From the NCBI GenBank assembly GCA_001640655.1, contig LXGT01000001.1, positions 310,001-374,000 of the forward strand: a stretch of 64,000 bases of DNA, in the 5' to 3' direction. This DNA is from Endoconidiophora laricicola. Lineage: Eukaryota; Ascomycota; Sordariomycetes; Microascales; Ceratocystidaceae. Under the pieces are notes generated by a model. The model did not search any database. It was given only the letters and a program-made list of their open reading frames with translations, and was not told where the DNA came from. Positions 10,637 to 23,451 of the stretch are shown here, piece after piece. Both the position numbers and the translations under genes were made by a program. Every line of letters starts with the position of its first letter. Within the stretch, counting starts at the first letter, position 1.

Positions 10637-13600
10637 ATGAGTAGCAGTTTGAAGGACCTCATTGACGGCGAGGCTGACCTTGATGAGGAAGATGAGTCGT
10701 TTGATGAAGAAGCTTCCCAAACCCACCACAAGGCCAAGCGCCACATTGACGATTCTAGTGATGAAGAGGAAGATGAAGACGAGGAGGAGATGAGAAAGGT
10801 TTGTAACTGGTCATTAAATTATTCAATAACGCTGCTTATTCATACTAATGTGATGTACAGGTTCGCGAAGGCTTTATTGTCGACGAAGATGAAGATGAAG
10901 AGGATGGCGAGGGCTCAGATGTTGAAGCTCGCCGGCGACGCAAACGATCCCACCGCGACCGAGAGGAGGATGAGATGCTTGACGATGAAGATCTCGAGCT
11001 AATTGGTGAAGGCCAAGACTGGAAGCAAAAGTCGACTGAAAAGGTTTGTTTAGTCGCTTCACCCTTGTTTACCCATGACGATGCACCTAACACCACATCT
11101 CCAACTAGCCCAAATACAAGCGCCTCAAGTCCGGTGCCCAGAAAGAAGAAGACCGCGATTCTCCTCGCCACGGTCTCGACGATATATTCGATGATGATGA
11201 AGAAGACGACAGGGCATTTGGCCGTTCCGGATACCGCCCACAACAGGATGAAATGGACGATTTCATTGAAGATGATTATCCTGACGAGAACGACGATGAC
11301 CGTATGCGCGCACAAGAGCAGGCCGAGGTCGCCAGACCTCGCGATAAGGGTGTCGGTAGCATGATTGATACCACTGGCCTTGACAAGGATGCCCTTCAAG
11401 ACATGGAAGACATCTTTGGTGATGGTGGTGATTATGCCTGGGCTCTTGAGCTTGAGGAAGAGGAACAGGACCAAGAAAAGGAGGAGCAGAATATTGAGCT
11501 TAAGGATGTCTTTGAACCATCTCAACTTAAGGAGAAGCTTCTTACTGACTTCGATAATGAGGTTCGTTTCACCGATGAACCTGAACGTTTTCAGATCGAC
11601 AGAAAGCCGTTTGCCAATCTACAGCTTACAGACGACCAACTCAAGGAGGAGGCTCGTTGGATTGTAGAGCTTTTGTGGCCTAAGAAAGATCTGTCTATGG
11701 ATTTTCATACTCATTTCCTCAAATGCGTCAGTAAGGTTCTTGAGTTTTTCCTTGTCGACGAGGTAGAAGTTCCCTTCATCTTTCAGCACAAGAAAGATTA
11801 TCTCATCTATTCTAAAAAGGTTCCCAATCCAGAGCACCGCCACAACCCCGATGCTCCAGAATTCAAGAAGGAGGGTAAGAGATTACTCAATCAGGAAGAT
11901 CTATGGCGCATTCTAGAACTTGATCTCAAGTTCAGATCTCTGATTGATAAGCGGAATTCTTTGGAGCGAGCATATAACAATCTTAAGGATACGCTTAGTA
12001 TAAATGATCAGATTCTTGATGAGATGATCCCTCAGGCCGTGACCCTTGAGGAACTTCAGGATCTTCAGGACTACTTCAACTTTCAATACTCTGCTGAAAT
12101 CCGCGACTCTTCAATCGGCAGTGGAAACGCTACTACAAAACGTCCCGGTTCAAAGAACACATTCTACGAGCGTGTTCGCCGCAGCCCCGTTTATACATTT
12201 GTTAGGGCTTATGGATTGTCAGCAGACCAATTAGCTAAGAATGCCTTAGGTCAAGGCCGCAAGGTCACTGCCGAGGATGACAACAAAGATCCTATGGATC
12301 TAGCAGATAGCTTGGTTAGCGCCGATTACTCGACAACCGATAGCGTGCTTAGTGCTGCACGCTCCATGTTTTCTGAGGAACTTTTCTTCAACCCCCGTCT
12401 GCGCAAGTTCTTTCGCTTGCATTACTACCAAAATGGTGAGTTTGACTGTCGGAGAACAGAGAAGGGCATGCGCAAAATCGATGAAGCACATCCTTTCTTT
12501 GAGGTGAAATATCTTATTCACCAAACCATGAATGATATGGCCCGCAAGCCCGAACTCTTCGTCAAGATGTTGAAGGGTGAAGAAGAAGGACTTCTTGAAG
12601 TCAAGCTTGAGCTGAGAAGCCGTAACGAATTCCGGAAAAAGCTAGAAAGTGAGTTTGAATCTGAAAACTACAGTGATATCGCCCAGCGTTGGAGAGAAGA
12701 GAGACATCGTGTTCTTGATATGGCCTGTGCCCGCCTTGAAAAGGTTGTCACCAAGGGTGTCAAGGAATCTCTGCGTACTGCCTGCAATGATGAGCTTCTG
12801 CTCAATATCAAGGAAGAGTACTATAGACGCCTTGACCAGGCACCATATAAGCCCAAGGGTCTTGCTCTTGGCACTACTCCCCGTGTCCTTACTTTATCTC
12901 CTGGCCTCGGCGACCCTGCGCGTGATCCAATCTTCTACACCTTTGTCGACGAACAACGCAGAATTCTCCAACAAGGTAGATTCCAAAACCTAGCTCGCAA
13001 GGAAGAGGAGCGTGACAAGTTTGTCGCCCTAGTCAAAGAGCGTCAACCAGATGCAATTGGTATCAGTGGTTTTTCTGCCGACACTTATAAACTGGTGCGA
13101 GATATTGAGACCTTGGTCATGGATCGCAGCTTGCGCGGCCCTGAGTACGAAGATCCCGAAGGTGAGCTTCAGACCGACCCTCTTGAGGTGCTGGTCATCA
13201 ACGATGAAGTTGCTCGTTTGTACAAGGATAGCCCCCGTGCTGTTGCGGAACATACAACTCTTCATCCCATGACACGGTACTGCTTCGGTCTAGCCCGCTA
13301 TATGCAAGACCCAATGAAGGAGTACGCCGCTCTTGGCAAGGATGTTGTTTCACTATCAATTCATCCATGCCAGAAGATGATTCCCGAAGACAAGTTCCGT
13401 AAGACTCTTGAAACCGCCATGGTTGACATAGTCAACCTGGTTGGTGTTAACATCAATGACGCCGTGCAAGATTCATACTACGCTAATCTCCTTCCATTTG
13501 TTGCTGGTCTCGGTCCTCGTAAAGCCACCAATGTCATCAAGGCCATCAGCGCTAATGGTGGTTCTATTGCATCCAGAGATGAGCTTGTTGGTGATCCTGA

Positions 13601-15055
13601 CAGCGGCAAGCTTCCTGTTGTCGGCCCTAGAGTATGGAATAACTGCGCTAGCTTCCTCTATATTGATCTTGATACTACGAACCCAGCTGCCGATCCTATG
13701 GATAGCACGCGTGTGCATCCCGAAGATTACGAGCTAGGTCGTAAAATGGTTGCTGATGCGCTTGATCTTGACGAGGAGGATGTTAAGGCCGAGACAGACG
13801 ACCACGGTCCCGCTGCTATTGTTCGTAAGCTATTCCGTGATGGCGATCAGTATCGCATTAACGAGCTGATTCTCGAGGAGTACGCCGACCAATTGGAGAA
13901 CAACTACAGTCAACGGAAACGAGCTACTCTCGAGGCTATCCGTTTTGAGCTCCAAAACCCATACGAAGAAATACGGACGTCATTGATGGTCATGTCATCA
14001 TCTGAGATCTTCACCATGCTCACTGGTGAAACTAAGGATAGTCTCGCTCGCGACATGATTGTCCCTGTTAATGTCCGTGTTGTCAAGGAAGACTTTGCCA
14101 TTGTGAAGCTAGACTGCGGTGTAGAGGGTCGTGTTGAGGCCCATGAAGTTAATTCCCGTGGCCATATTCGCGACACCCTCCAAGTTGGCATGACTACTCA
14201 AGCCAAGGTACTTGAGGTGAACTTTAAGGATTTCATTGTTAAGCTTACTATGCGCCCTGAGTTGCTTCGCCGTGGCTACCGCCGGACGCTTGAGTACGGT
14301 CCCGGTCAGTGGGATTTCAACCAAGAAGAAAAGGATCGCGAAGACTTACGCGAAAAGGACCGCGCGACTGGCCGCGCCCAGCGTGTCATCAAGCACCCTC
14401 TATTCAAGCCGTTCAACGGCATGCAAGCCGAGCAGTACCTTGGGTCACAGCCCAACGGTGAAGTGGTTATCCGCCCGTCATCCCTTGGCAACGATCATCT
14501 TGCTGTCACGTGGAAGGTCGACAATGGTGTGTTCCAGCACGTTGATGTTGTCGAATTGCAGAAGGAGAATGAGTTCTCTGTTGGACGAACACTCAGAGTT
14601 GGCGGCAAGTTCACCTACACGGATCTGGACGAGCTGATTATCGAGCACGTTAAGTCTATGGCTAAGAAGGTACAACAACTCATGGAGAACCAAAAATTCC
14701 ACCAAGGTTCTCGTGCCGATCTAGGTAAGCTTCCATCATTCAACACTCTTTATAACAGTATAGTTTTCATACTAATTATGACGTAGAAAAATGGCTCACG
14801 ACCTATATGGAGGCCAACCCTAACCGTTCAACATATGCCTTCTGCATCGACTCTAAACACCCTGGCTATTTCTGGCTATGTTTCAAGGCTAGCAAGACGG
14901 CTAAGGTCAGCTCATGGTCTGTCAAGATCATTCCTCATGCGTACCAAATGATGGGCTCTGAGTACCCAGATATGCGTGCATTGTGCAACGGCTTCAAGCT
15001 CCGTCACCAGAATGAAGTTAAGCTTGCGATGCAGAAGCTGCAGATCCGCAAGTAA
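10637..15055 (+). CDS. SPT6: Transcription elongation factor Spt6
   Basis: Four exons: 10637-10798, 10861-11043, 11109-14724 and 14787-15055 (1,409 residues, the usual length). Every junction is GT-AG and in frame; the last restores DL-EKWLTTYMEA. The first 210 residues are very acidic (runs of Asp/Glu), the region by which Spt6 contacts histones and Spn1/Iws1. The core follows: a YqgF-like nuclease-fold segment near residue 810, a helix-hairpin-helix near 910 (LLPFVAGLGPRKATNVIKAI), an S1 RNA-binding fold near 1095-1165 (KEDFAIVKLDCGVEGRV), then the C-terminal tandem SH2 region from about 1200 (includes VIRPSS and YAFCIDSKHPGYFWLCF). Spt6 is a histone chaperone that travels with RNA polymerase II, the tandem SH2 binding phosphorylated Rpb1. 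The nested short frames inside it are shadows. Confidence 0.96.
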
Positions 15056-15756
15056 GGAAGAACAGATATGTGAAGCCGGGGTTACATCATTCTTATCTTG
15101 TTTTTTTTGGGGTCCCAAGGCCCCTAAGAATTGGTTCTCTCCTATGGCAGATGAGAGATATATGCATATGTAGGTGGTTCTTGTTTGTTTGGATGACGTC
15201 TGGCTCAAAGTGTGATTTTTTGGGGGGTTTTAAATCTTTTCGGTTTCCATATTGAGAGAGGCGAAGATCCGGCGCTCTGGTAAATTATGGTTGTTTCTTC
15301 TTTTCTTTTCTTGCTTTTTTCTTTCCTCTTCACTATCGATTTCTTCTTACAACATCCCGTGACTTAGCTCACCATATCCATTTCTTCTACATCTGATGCT
15401 TTCTTTTAACCTGTTATTTTATTACGCCTATCATATTCAGCCTTTCCCTTGGTCTTTAGCCTAGGATGGGTCTCTCTTCTTGTTTCTGTAACAAGACATG
15501 TCATATCTATCTATCGATATCATCTTTAGAAAAGCCTAAAAATACTGGCATCTTTTTGTTTCCTTCCAATAGTTATCATCGTTGTATAAATTATCGTGTA
15601 ATTTTCGGAAAACAAGCTGCGGGGCTTGTTTTAGGTAAATAAATGTGTGATCACATCACGTGGGTAACTTTGCATATGAACTTGATGCTTTCCAAGCCTA
15701 TGCTAAGCGATCTGTTCCTCATAGCGTAACAATATCGACACGAATATCTAAACAAC
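15056..15756. other. Intergenic region, SPT6 3' end to 2H phosphoesterase
   Basis: This 0.7 kb stretch holds the T-rich SPT6 3' UTR (poly-T and TTTTCTTTTC tracts around 15230-15330) and the promoter of the next gene. A CACGTG E-box-like hexamer lies at about 15657, roughly 100 bp before the next start codon. No gene is seen. Confidence 0.5.
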
Positions 15757-16903
15757 ATGGCTATGGATCGTCCTAACGACTACGTTGTTGATCTTTCTGG
15801 CTTTGATACAACCTCTAGAGATGCTAATGAAAACGGGTTTGACATCTTTATCAAAGCTTTGTCCAATGATACCGTAAGTAACCCTTATAGTATAGTACGG
15901 CAGACCCTAAGAAAATATCTCAACTAGTACTCTAACTAAAGATAATCATGAAGGCAAATATCCAAGAGGCTTATGAAAGTCACCGCCTTAAACGGAACAA
16001 GATTCAAGAAGTTAAATTCTTGACCGATGGCACGACCTTATCTCCAGATTTGATACTTCGCGATATATTGAAAAACAATGCAATTGACAACCGTAATTGT
16101 CTCGTTATTTGGGCTCGGCCTCCTTCCCATATAATCGCTGTAGCTGAGAAGGTTCAGGTGATGCTGCAAGCCGGGATACCAAGTAAGACCGTCCTATCTC
16201 GAATAGAAGCAAATATTTCCAAGCTATACACAAGTACGCTTACACGCTAGATCGGACTATAGAAGCATGGGAACATTGGTTCATGCCTACGTACAGCATG
16301 CATATGACAGTCTTAGAAGTCGCCTTTGCTCGCCCACCAGAAGACATCCAAGCGCTGATCCAGCATCTACGCCCACATGCAACGGCACTCGCAAGTTTCA
16401 GCCTGACGCATCGCGCGCGACTTGTGCGTCCCTTTCTCTCTATGGACACATCGGCCTTTGCGCTGAGTTTCCTGCCTGCGAGCGGTGAGCCGAGGATTGC
16501 GGATCGACAGACAGGTACGGCGCCGATGACTGCTACTACTGTCTCTGCTATTGATGGCGGTGATGATACGTACACGTATCATCACTTGCGCCGCGATATG
16601 TTCGCAGAACTTGAGAGGGCTGGTGTTAAGATTGCGGCGCGGTATCAGGTGCCGAGTGCGCATATTACTTTGGGTCGGTTTATCGGAGAGAAGAGCACGG
16701 CGCAGATATCGCAGGAAGATGCGTTGTTATGGCTGCGCTGCGTATCGGATATTAACGGGTGGCTGGCGGAAACATTTGCGGCAAACGATGATGTTTGTAA
16801 TTCGGCAGAGTGGATTGTGGGTCAAGAGAGAGGCTTCGATATCCGTTATGGGCCAGTATGGTACGGCGGTGGCAAGTCGTTGATTGTCGGCGAAGGCTTC
16901 TAA
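15757..16903 (+). CDS. 2H phosphoesterase-fold protein (RNA ligase / cyclic phosphodiesterase-like)
   Basis: Three exons: 15757-15873, 15942-16182 and 16263-16903 (332 residues). The donors are GTAAGT and GTAAGA. The first acceptor, at 15941, is the weaker call: it is the one that keeps the frame open. The protein has the two H-x-T signatures that define the 2H superfamily: HMT at residues 133-135 (in PTYSMHMTVLEV) and HIT at 253-255 (in VPSAHITLGRF). They are about 120 residues apart, as in 2',5'-RNA ligase-like and AKAP7-like proteins. A HHLRRD segment and an RARL(V)RP segment between them are shared with uncharacterised fungal relatives as far as I recall. Family members hydrolyse 2',3'-cyclic phosphates or 2',5' linkages; the substrate of this one is unknown. 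GC content rises sharply in exon 3 compared with exons 1-2. Confidence 0.8.
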
Positions 16904-17382
16904 AGGTAGCAGTAGATATAAGGAGATGCACGACGAGACTGATTCAAAGATTTAGGTTAATTTCACTTTCTTTTGTTTATTATTTGCGAGCTTCGGCAAC
17001 GAGCTCGTTGTTGCTTAGTTTCTGCTGTCGTCCAATCCAAAGGGGAGAACGTCATAAAAGCTTAATCGTGGCCCAGTAGGAAAGGCCTATAGAGAAGATA
17101 TAGAAACATAAATCCAGTAGAGGACCGAAATGCACACATAGAGACTTTTCCGTCCTGCAAGCGGATGATGACGAAAGTTGTTGTTCACCAGAGGGCCTTC
17201 TATTTTTGTTCCCTATAGACGTTGCCTCGGGCGTAACAAATCCCAGATTCATTGCCCATGAAACCCCCCTTCGCCATTTTTGTTCTGAGCCCCCATGAGA
17301 CTCATGGCCCTGTTGATTTATGTTGCCATGCTGTATGTCATCAAAATGAAAGGAAGAAGAAAAGCGACGCAAGATAATGCAT
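16904..17382. other. Convergent 3' region, 2H phosphoesterase / eL42
   Basis: The 479 bp between two converging stop codons. A minus-strand frame of 173 codons overlaps it, but only because it runs on from eL42 exon 4 through an intron. No independent gene is supported. Confidence 0.5.
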
Positions 17383-18300
17383 TTAGAAAACAAGAGCAGC
17401 ACCCTTGGTCTTCTTGTCACCACTGTAAGGAAATCCTGGTTAGTATATGATGGCGGGGTACGAGTGTCTGTAATGGTGGAAGGTGCGGAGTTAACATACC
17501 CAAGCTCGAAGTGCTTGCAGCGCTTGATAGCCAGCTGGCACTTGGCCTTGCACTTAACGCACTCCAGTCTCAAAACGATCTTCTTGGTGGTCTTGGCCTT
17601 CTTGTGGACTGTGGTTGTTATTAGTATATAGCTATGGGAATGTGCGAAGGCCTGTGATTCGCAGAAGGGATGGAAGAGTACTTACAGATAGGCTTGGTCT
17701 GACCACCGTAACCGCTCTGCTTACGGTCGTAACGTCTCTTACCCTGGCTGTGTAGCAAAAGGATGTTAGATTTGGCTGGCTTAGTGCGGATTTATATCGT
17801 CATCGCTCTGTTTCGGCAATGACATGTGCGGAGTACTCACGCAAAGAGCGAAGCCTTGCCGGCCTTGTACTGGGTAACACGGTGCTGAGTGTGCTTGCGG
17901 CACTCCTTGCCCTTGCAGTAGGTGTTTCTCGTCTTGGGAATGTTGACCTAGAGGTGAAATGTCAGTCGACTGACATAGTAGTATGGTTGTTTGATCTGAA
18001 GGTGCGTTTCGATTGTCGCCGTCTGCTTTGCGGTCGTCGAGTCTATAGACTACGTTGATGACAGCGAGGCTATATTTGCATATCTTATTGTGTCTCGTTC
18101 GAAGCGTTTCGTTGTGTTTTAGTACGGTCATCGAAGGCCATCATAATATCGTCGTGATGTTGATGCGAAATTCGATGTTGGCCATCGTATAGGTATTATT
18201 CAGTGACTGAAACGTCGCAACTTCGACATGCAAAGACAGAACGTCGAATAATAGAAACTGGCACTTATATCAAGGTTCAACAGCATTGCGAACGTACCAT
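17383..18300 (-). CDS. RPL42: 60S ribosomal protein eL42 (L44/L42/L36a family)
   Basis: Five exons on the minus strand: 18298-18300, 17841-17947, 17686-17747, 17500-17608 and 17383-17422. Together they give exactly 106 residues, the standard length for fungal eL42. Exon 1 is only the start codon (ATG followed at once by GTACGT), and exon 2 opens VNIPKTRNTYCKGKECRKHT. The zinc-binding cysteine pairs of the family are present: C12/C17 and the later C-x2-C and C pairs in LECVKCKAKC. The protein ends KKTKGAALVF. eL42 sits at the ribosomal E site, where the CCA end of deacylated tRNA lies. Residue 56 is Pro (GGQTKPIFHKK), the form linked to cycloheximide sensitivity in yeasts; Gln there gives resistance. 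Intron 1 is 350 bp, much longer than the other three, as often seen in ribosomal-protein genes. Confidence 0.97.
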
Positions 18301-20422
18301 TTTGGCGACTTTTGATGGGGGAATGTCCTATAGGTGGTTCGGAAGGAAAAAACGGTGATACTCTTGTTGACGAGGTATAGCAATTTTCGATATTCTCAAC
18401 GCTGTCATTCGGTTTGTGGGTTCTGTTGGTGGGGCGTTTTTTGACTTGTGGCTGTGGCGGGAATGCGGCGCTGGTATAGGTGGTCCGTGCGAGCCCTCAT
18501 TTTTTTTGGATAGCTTGTGCCCTATTTCATGTCCATCAATCCGTTGTTATTTAGTATTTTAGCATGCCGTTGCCAACAATGTTACGTACATTAGTACTAG
18601 TAGTAACATGTTAATCATGAACCTCTCTCTGTTGGTCATTTCAATTCCAAATGGTCAAAATTTGCCTAGCTAATTTGTATTAAATATAACGATTGCATTC
18701 ATTATTACTAGATACAGACGTTTATATCTAAATGTATCTCTGGAGGTAATATGTTCTGTTTTAATGGATAGTGGACGTTGTCCTGTAATGACATCATCCC
18801 ACATTGGCCGTCAGGCTTTATTCAGCAGCAACTAATTCAACTATAAACTACAATTCGGCTTATAGAAACTCAACGGTTTGATTCAAAAAAAACTGTCAGC
18901 GTTGTACAAGACAGGGAGGGGTATGACAACGTTAGCGATGTGTTTTATCTTCGCTTATACATTTGCAATTGTTACTTAACTGTTTGTTTAAGTTTGCTTT
19001 ATTGATTCATACCTACGCTGACATGCTATGCAACGGCAAGCTAATCAATCCTGCACAAAGAAACCCGGGCTTCTCTTGTTCACCCATCGCAATTGATGAC
19101 CAGATGGCATAATATGAAGAGAGCATTATCAAACAATGATAGAAGACATAAGAAAGACTCTATACCAGTGGATTTAGCATGTAGTAATGATTTGGTACAT
19201 TCAATTTTACATAGTACATCTGTATCTATTTCACTTTTTGGGGCTTAAGGCAAAACTCTTGCAGCTGTAGAAACCCAAACAACCACAAATTTTTGACTTT
19301 CATCCATTTGTACATCTCTCTCGGCGCCATCATAGATGATACTACTAGTCTTCTTCATCTATAATGCAACATTAACCGAAATCTTCACTTCATCTATCTA
19401 CACCCTAGGAGGATGAAGATTAAAAGTGTTAGATTCAAAGTCATGAAGGGGCGTCTTATCAAGCTGAACGGCGCTTTTGGAGAGTTTCTAGTCATCACAG
19501 GCATAGCAACTAGTTTACTATTTTATATTATATGACATTCTGTACTAATCATTGTATGTGCTTAGATGCCTCATAAAGCCAATTTTCTGCCATTGAAGGG
19601 GATAGAGACACTCAAGCTACATTAAAGGCTTAGATACCGTGCTGATCCTAAGCTTCTCTTCATTGCACTTCCCACAGCCCTTTATGAGAAACTTCCTGTA
19701 TAACATTATCTGAATATTTGCTTTAGTAATGCTCCAATTGGCCTCAGGGGTGAGTAGGATATATTAACTGCTACAAGATTTTCAGAAGAGCACCCAAATG
19801 GCGACAGCGGTAAAGACAATTTTACGAGTAGCCAAATCATTCCGAACGGCAAGTATCAATAGTAGCCTACGCTGGTCATCAAAGCTAACCATTCATAGTC
19901 ATTGCCACAGTTGAGCAAGGACATGGAATCGTGGTTTGATAAGTCAGGCTATTAGGAATTGTACCATTTTCGAAGTTAGACACAGTTCTCAAAATGTTGT
20001 AATAAAAGGTTGCATAAGGAAATTTGTCAAGTATAACCTGGTAGTGCCTCAACTAGAGCCTCGGCTACGCTACAACCAAGACTGCAGCAAGTGATCACCA
20101 TCACTAGAGATTTAGCCAGTACCACAGTAACCTATAATGCAACTGATAGTAGTGAATTGTAGTTAGGTTTCTCATTTTGAGAGATCCAGGCGCTGGTAAA
20201 GCAGATAGCTAGATAGATATCCCCAAGTTGCATTTTTTTGCATATAAATTTTGGAGACGAGTTGAGGACTATGAGAAGGAAAGGGCCAAAAAGATCGAGT
20301 AGGTGGCCATTAGTATTATTACCACGATATAATAGGTTACCATGATAGCCTTGTGCCACTAACGACGGAAAGCACCAACATCGTCATCACCCTGTCTATG
20401 GCAAGGACAGAAAATGGATTGT

Positions 20423-20688
20423 TGGCTCTGGCAATGACCAAATACAACAAGCTAAACGCTTACCAGAGTTATATCAAGGCTCTACATACACCCGGATGCC
20501 CCTGTGGATGAAAGCAGACGGCCCGCCTCTCATGTAGTTGCGTGACGCACAGCTGTGCTCTAAATTGGAGCATTAAGAAGACATACGGCGAGCACTAGGG
20601 GTTGCGGAATGTCTACGCGACATACTCGGTAAAGTAAGGATGGCTGTCAAGGATCCACCGATGCGGCTGCTGGAACACGCCGTTTAAA
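20423..20688 (+). mobile_element. Decayed non-LTR retrotransposon (LINE) C-terminal relic
   Basis: From 20427 one frame reads ALAMTKYNKLNAYQSYIKAL, then HTPGCPCG, a stop (TGA, one C-to-T step from CGA) and KQTAR. After a frame change a second stretch reads DIRRALGVAECLRDILGKVR and continues MAVKDPPMRLLEHAV before a stop. The order LNAY-x-xx, short linker, C-x-CG-x-x-x-QT, then a basic helical tail ending soon after, is how Tad/I-type LINE ORF2 proteins end, after RNase H. Two or more frame breaks make it dead. No reverse-transcriptase motif could be found upstream. The match is by pattern only, so confidence is moderate. Confidence 0.45.
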
Positions 20689-22145
20689 AAAGAGAACAGC
20701 AGCGAGTTAACAGTAAGAGCCGCTGGCTAATGGGTAGGTAGGATGGAACCAATAGATAGACACTATTACGACAGCACTATTTCAGCTTACATTTACCGCA
20801 GCTGATACAACTTGACAGACATGAGAGTACCATTGACTAAACCACGCCCTTATCCAGTGTCTACATGAAGAGATTACCTTAGTTGCTCTCAACATGAACC
20901 GCTGCACCGAGGAGGACAAACAAAAAGGGTAGAGTGTTTAGTCTCTTATGCCGCTTGGCAAGAGTTTTCCTCCTCGCCTGGAAAAGTGTACAAGAACGTG
21001 AATAGATAGTCTTGATGAGCCTCAAAGAGACAAATAAATAGAAATATACCAAATTATTTACATCCACAAAAGTGACTAGTACTTCTCTCTCTTTGAATCT
21101 ATTAATTTGATCTTTATCCTCCTGCAGTGTGAAGGAAGTAAATATTCCGGGTGATTTCGAAAAATGCATTGTCGATAAAGAAGACTGCTATTCGATATGA
21201 TTAGTAGATAGCGTATTAAGCTGTTGTTGTATGTATATGGTTCTGTTAATGACTGCATCAGAATTCAATGTTATCTGGTGAGCCTTATGTTTATATAATT
21301 ACTTGACCAATTGGCGGATGTAGAGACGAAAGAGACTAAGCTAACAATTATAGTATCGCAATCTACAATATGATATGTATGAGGAGCCTGGCTTCACTGA
21401 TATAAAGTTTCAAAAATCATCAGCACTAATAAACTGCAACGTCCCCTAACACAGCTGCTTACTGACCACATGACATATTAACCCCTCAGGCACTATCGCT
21501 ACTTCGGCGACCTGCTGCTACCATCGCACTTCAACTACATAGGCAGCTTCTCACCAGGCCCATTACAGAGATATTATCATTGTTTTATAGGGCATAGTTG
21601 ACATAACGGTGCTTCATAGAGTATCGTAAGTAAGCATAGCTTGCCTCCTCCACTGTTGATTAGAAGCCACTGTGTTGTTTCTAATTTGACACTCTAGTCC
21701 TCATTCTCTACAAATGTAGATAAATGAAGCTTTTAGGCGATGTTGACAGATATGTGGGGAGCCTTATCTGGTATATCCATCATATATAATAAGCAGTACT
21801 ATATAGCGTGTGGTGTTGATATAAACATGGATGGCATTAAATCAAAGGTAAATATGATTTGCCTCAGTTTCGACGACACCAAATAAGAAGTTGGGCCAGA
21901 TAGCTGGTGTAGCTTCGAATATACAAAATCAATTAGAAGATATATTGCTTCGTATACATAGGATGTCAACTATTACGGGCCTATTCTATAACAATCACGT
22001 ACTGAATAAACAGTATCAAACAAACCGTCATTATCAGTGGCTAAACTATTGCAAGTATGACTTGTCAGTGTATTATGTAAAAAAATAAATATAGATATTA
22101 GAAAACAAACTGCGTAATTTCATACCAGAGAAAATTAGCAAACGA

Positions 22146-22165
22146 TATCTTCATAGTTCCAGAAA
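22146..22165 (+). repeat. Solo 20-base terminal-repeat copy
   Basis: Identical over 20 bases (from TATCTTCATAG to CCAGAAA) with the left end of the inverted-repeat element at 43527-44411. No inverted partner was found within several kb, so this is a single end or a deletion remnant of the same family. Confidence 0.5.
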
Positions 22166-22977
22166 TTTGATAAGATTTATGTATTTTTTTTGCAAACAAT
22201 CCAATATCAGTGCAGAAGGAAAAGTTATTAATATTGTAACAGTGAACAATATAGAAGCAGAGGAGAGCTAACTAAGGTATTAACATGATTATATTTAGCG
22301 CCTAACTAACATGACTAGCACGTAACCTTGAGGCTAGTTGAATATTTTCTCCAACCTATCAAAATGCTTGAAAGTTGTTAAAGCTTTATGACAGATTTAT
22401 ATGCGTGCGGCATCGTGATAAACAAGCATGAATACAATTTTCGGAGAGAGGCTATGTTACTAGTAGCCAAATTCCGCTCCTTGCTATACGACGAAGCGAC
22501 TATGTAGTTCAACTCACTCCCGTAACACAAAGATGTACTCTAGGATTGTTGAATCATGCAACAATTTTTGTTAATGGCCGATATATTCAACTGTGTCATC
22601 TGTATTGGGGCTACCTTCAGGCTTGTCTAGCTCGAAACTTCATAAATCCTAGAAAGCCATGTTATGATCATAACGGGTTATTTCAGTAGTAGCTCCGACA
22701 TATGCCCGCATGCATTGTACTTTGAGATCCAATCAAAGGGACGCCATCATCAAAGGGCTCCCTTGCATTTTGAGTCCCTCGCATGATCCGCAATATCACG
22801 AATATGATTTCTGTTTTCTGACAGTTACATGAGAGGCTAGCAGTTGCCGTTGGAGATGAAACTGTGGGAGTGATTCTTAAGTTTTTATTGTAGCGACCAG
22901 TCGGATGGCCATTTGGGGAACAACCTTGTTTTTCTTCGTTTTTTGTCTCCGAAGACAAATCTCGTCAGAAAAAGGCC

Positions 22978-23451
22978 ATGGTAGGCAAGACACTTAAAGC
23001 CTTTGAGGATCATGTGAATGCTTCAACGCCCGCTGTCAAGTGGCTAAAAGCAAGGAGACTGAGGCCTTGTTCCGCCAAAGCTCCGGCGTTTGGTGAAGAT
23101 CGTGTCTTACAGTCTGGCCGGGGGGGCTTATTAGACGGACAAATCAACGGCGTTTGCAGGGTTTGCCAACCTCCAAATTTAAAAAGATGGGATTGTTGGT
23201 GTTGCCTGGTTCTAAGCGCCAGCCCATTACCGTCATATGAAGAAAAAGAAAAATGGAAATATACGGTTCTGTGGGCGAACGAGTTGCATTCGAGCGGCCG
23301 CAAGAACCATCAGCTGGCTCCGGACTATGGGCCGAGGCGTCATCACACCGTAAAGCCAACTTGGTTAAATGCACATTGGGGTTCAACCGAGTCCATCTGC
23401 AGCTGCCAGGGGCATTATATCGGCAAACAAGAAACTTGCTGGCTTGTTTAG
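22978..23451 (+). other. 157-codon frame of doubtful coding status
   Basis: An open frame of 157 codons inside the gene-poor block. It is rich in Trp, Cys and His, has no signal peptide or membrane span, and I recognise no domain. Overlapping minus-strand frames of similar length suggest a locally GC-richer island rather than selection. It could be a remnant of a mobile element. I list it because it is one of the longer frames in 11 kb. Confidence 0.15.

Noticed and set aside
10845..11525. 226-codon minus-strand frame opposite the 5' part of SPT6
   Set aside because: A shadow of the acidic GAT/GAA-rich coding sequence: Asp/Glu codons read in reverse give Ile/Phe/Leu/Ser strings. SPT6 itself is unambiguous.
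17052..17573. 173-codon minus-strand frame running from eL42 exon 4 into the 3' region
   Set aside because: Its start is real eL42 sequence, but it reads through the last intron. The true gene splices to an exon ending at 17383.
17948..18297. Possible C/D box snoRNA in the long first intron of eL42
   Set aside because: RUGAUGA-like and CUGA words occur, but not in the right order, strand and spacing to form a C/D RNA.
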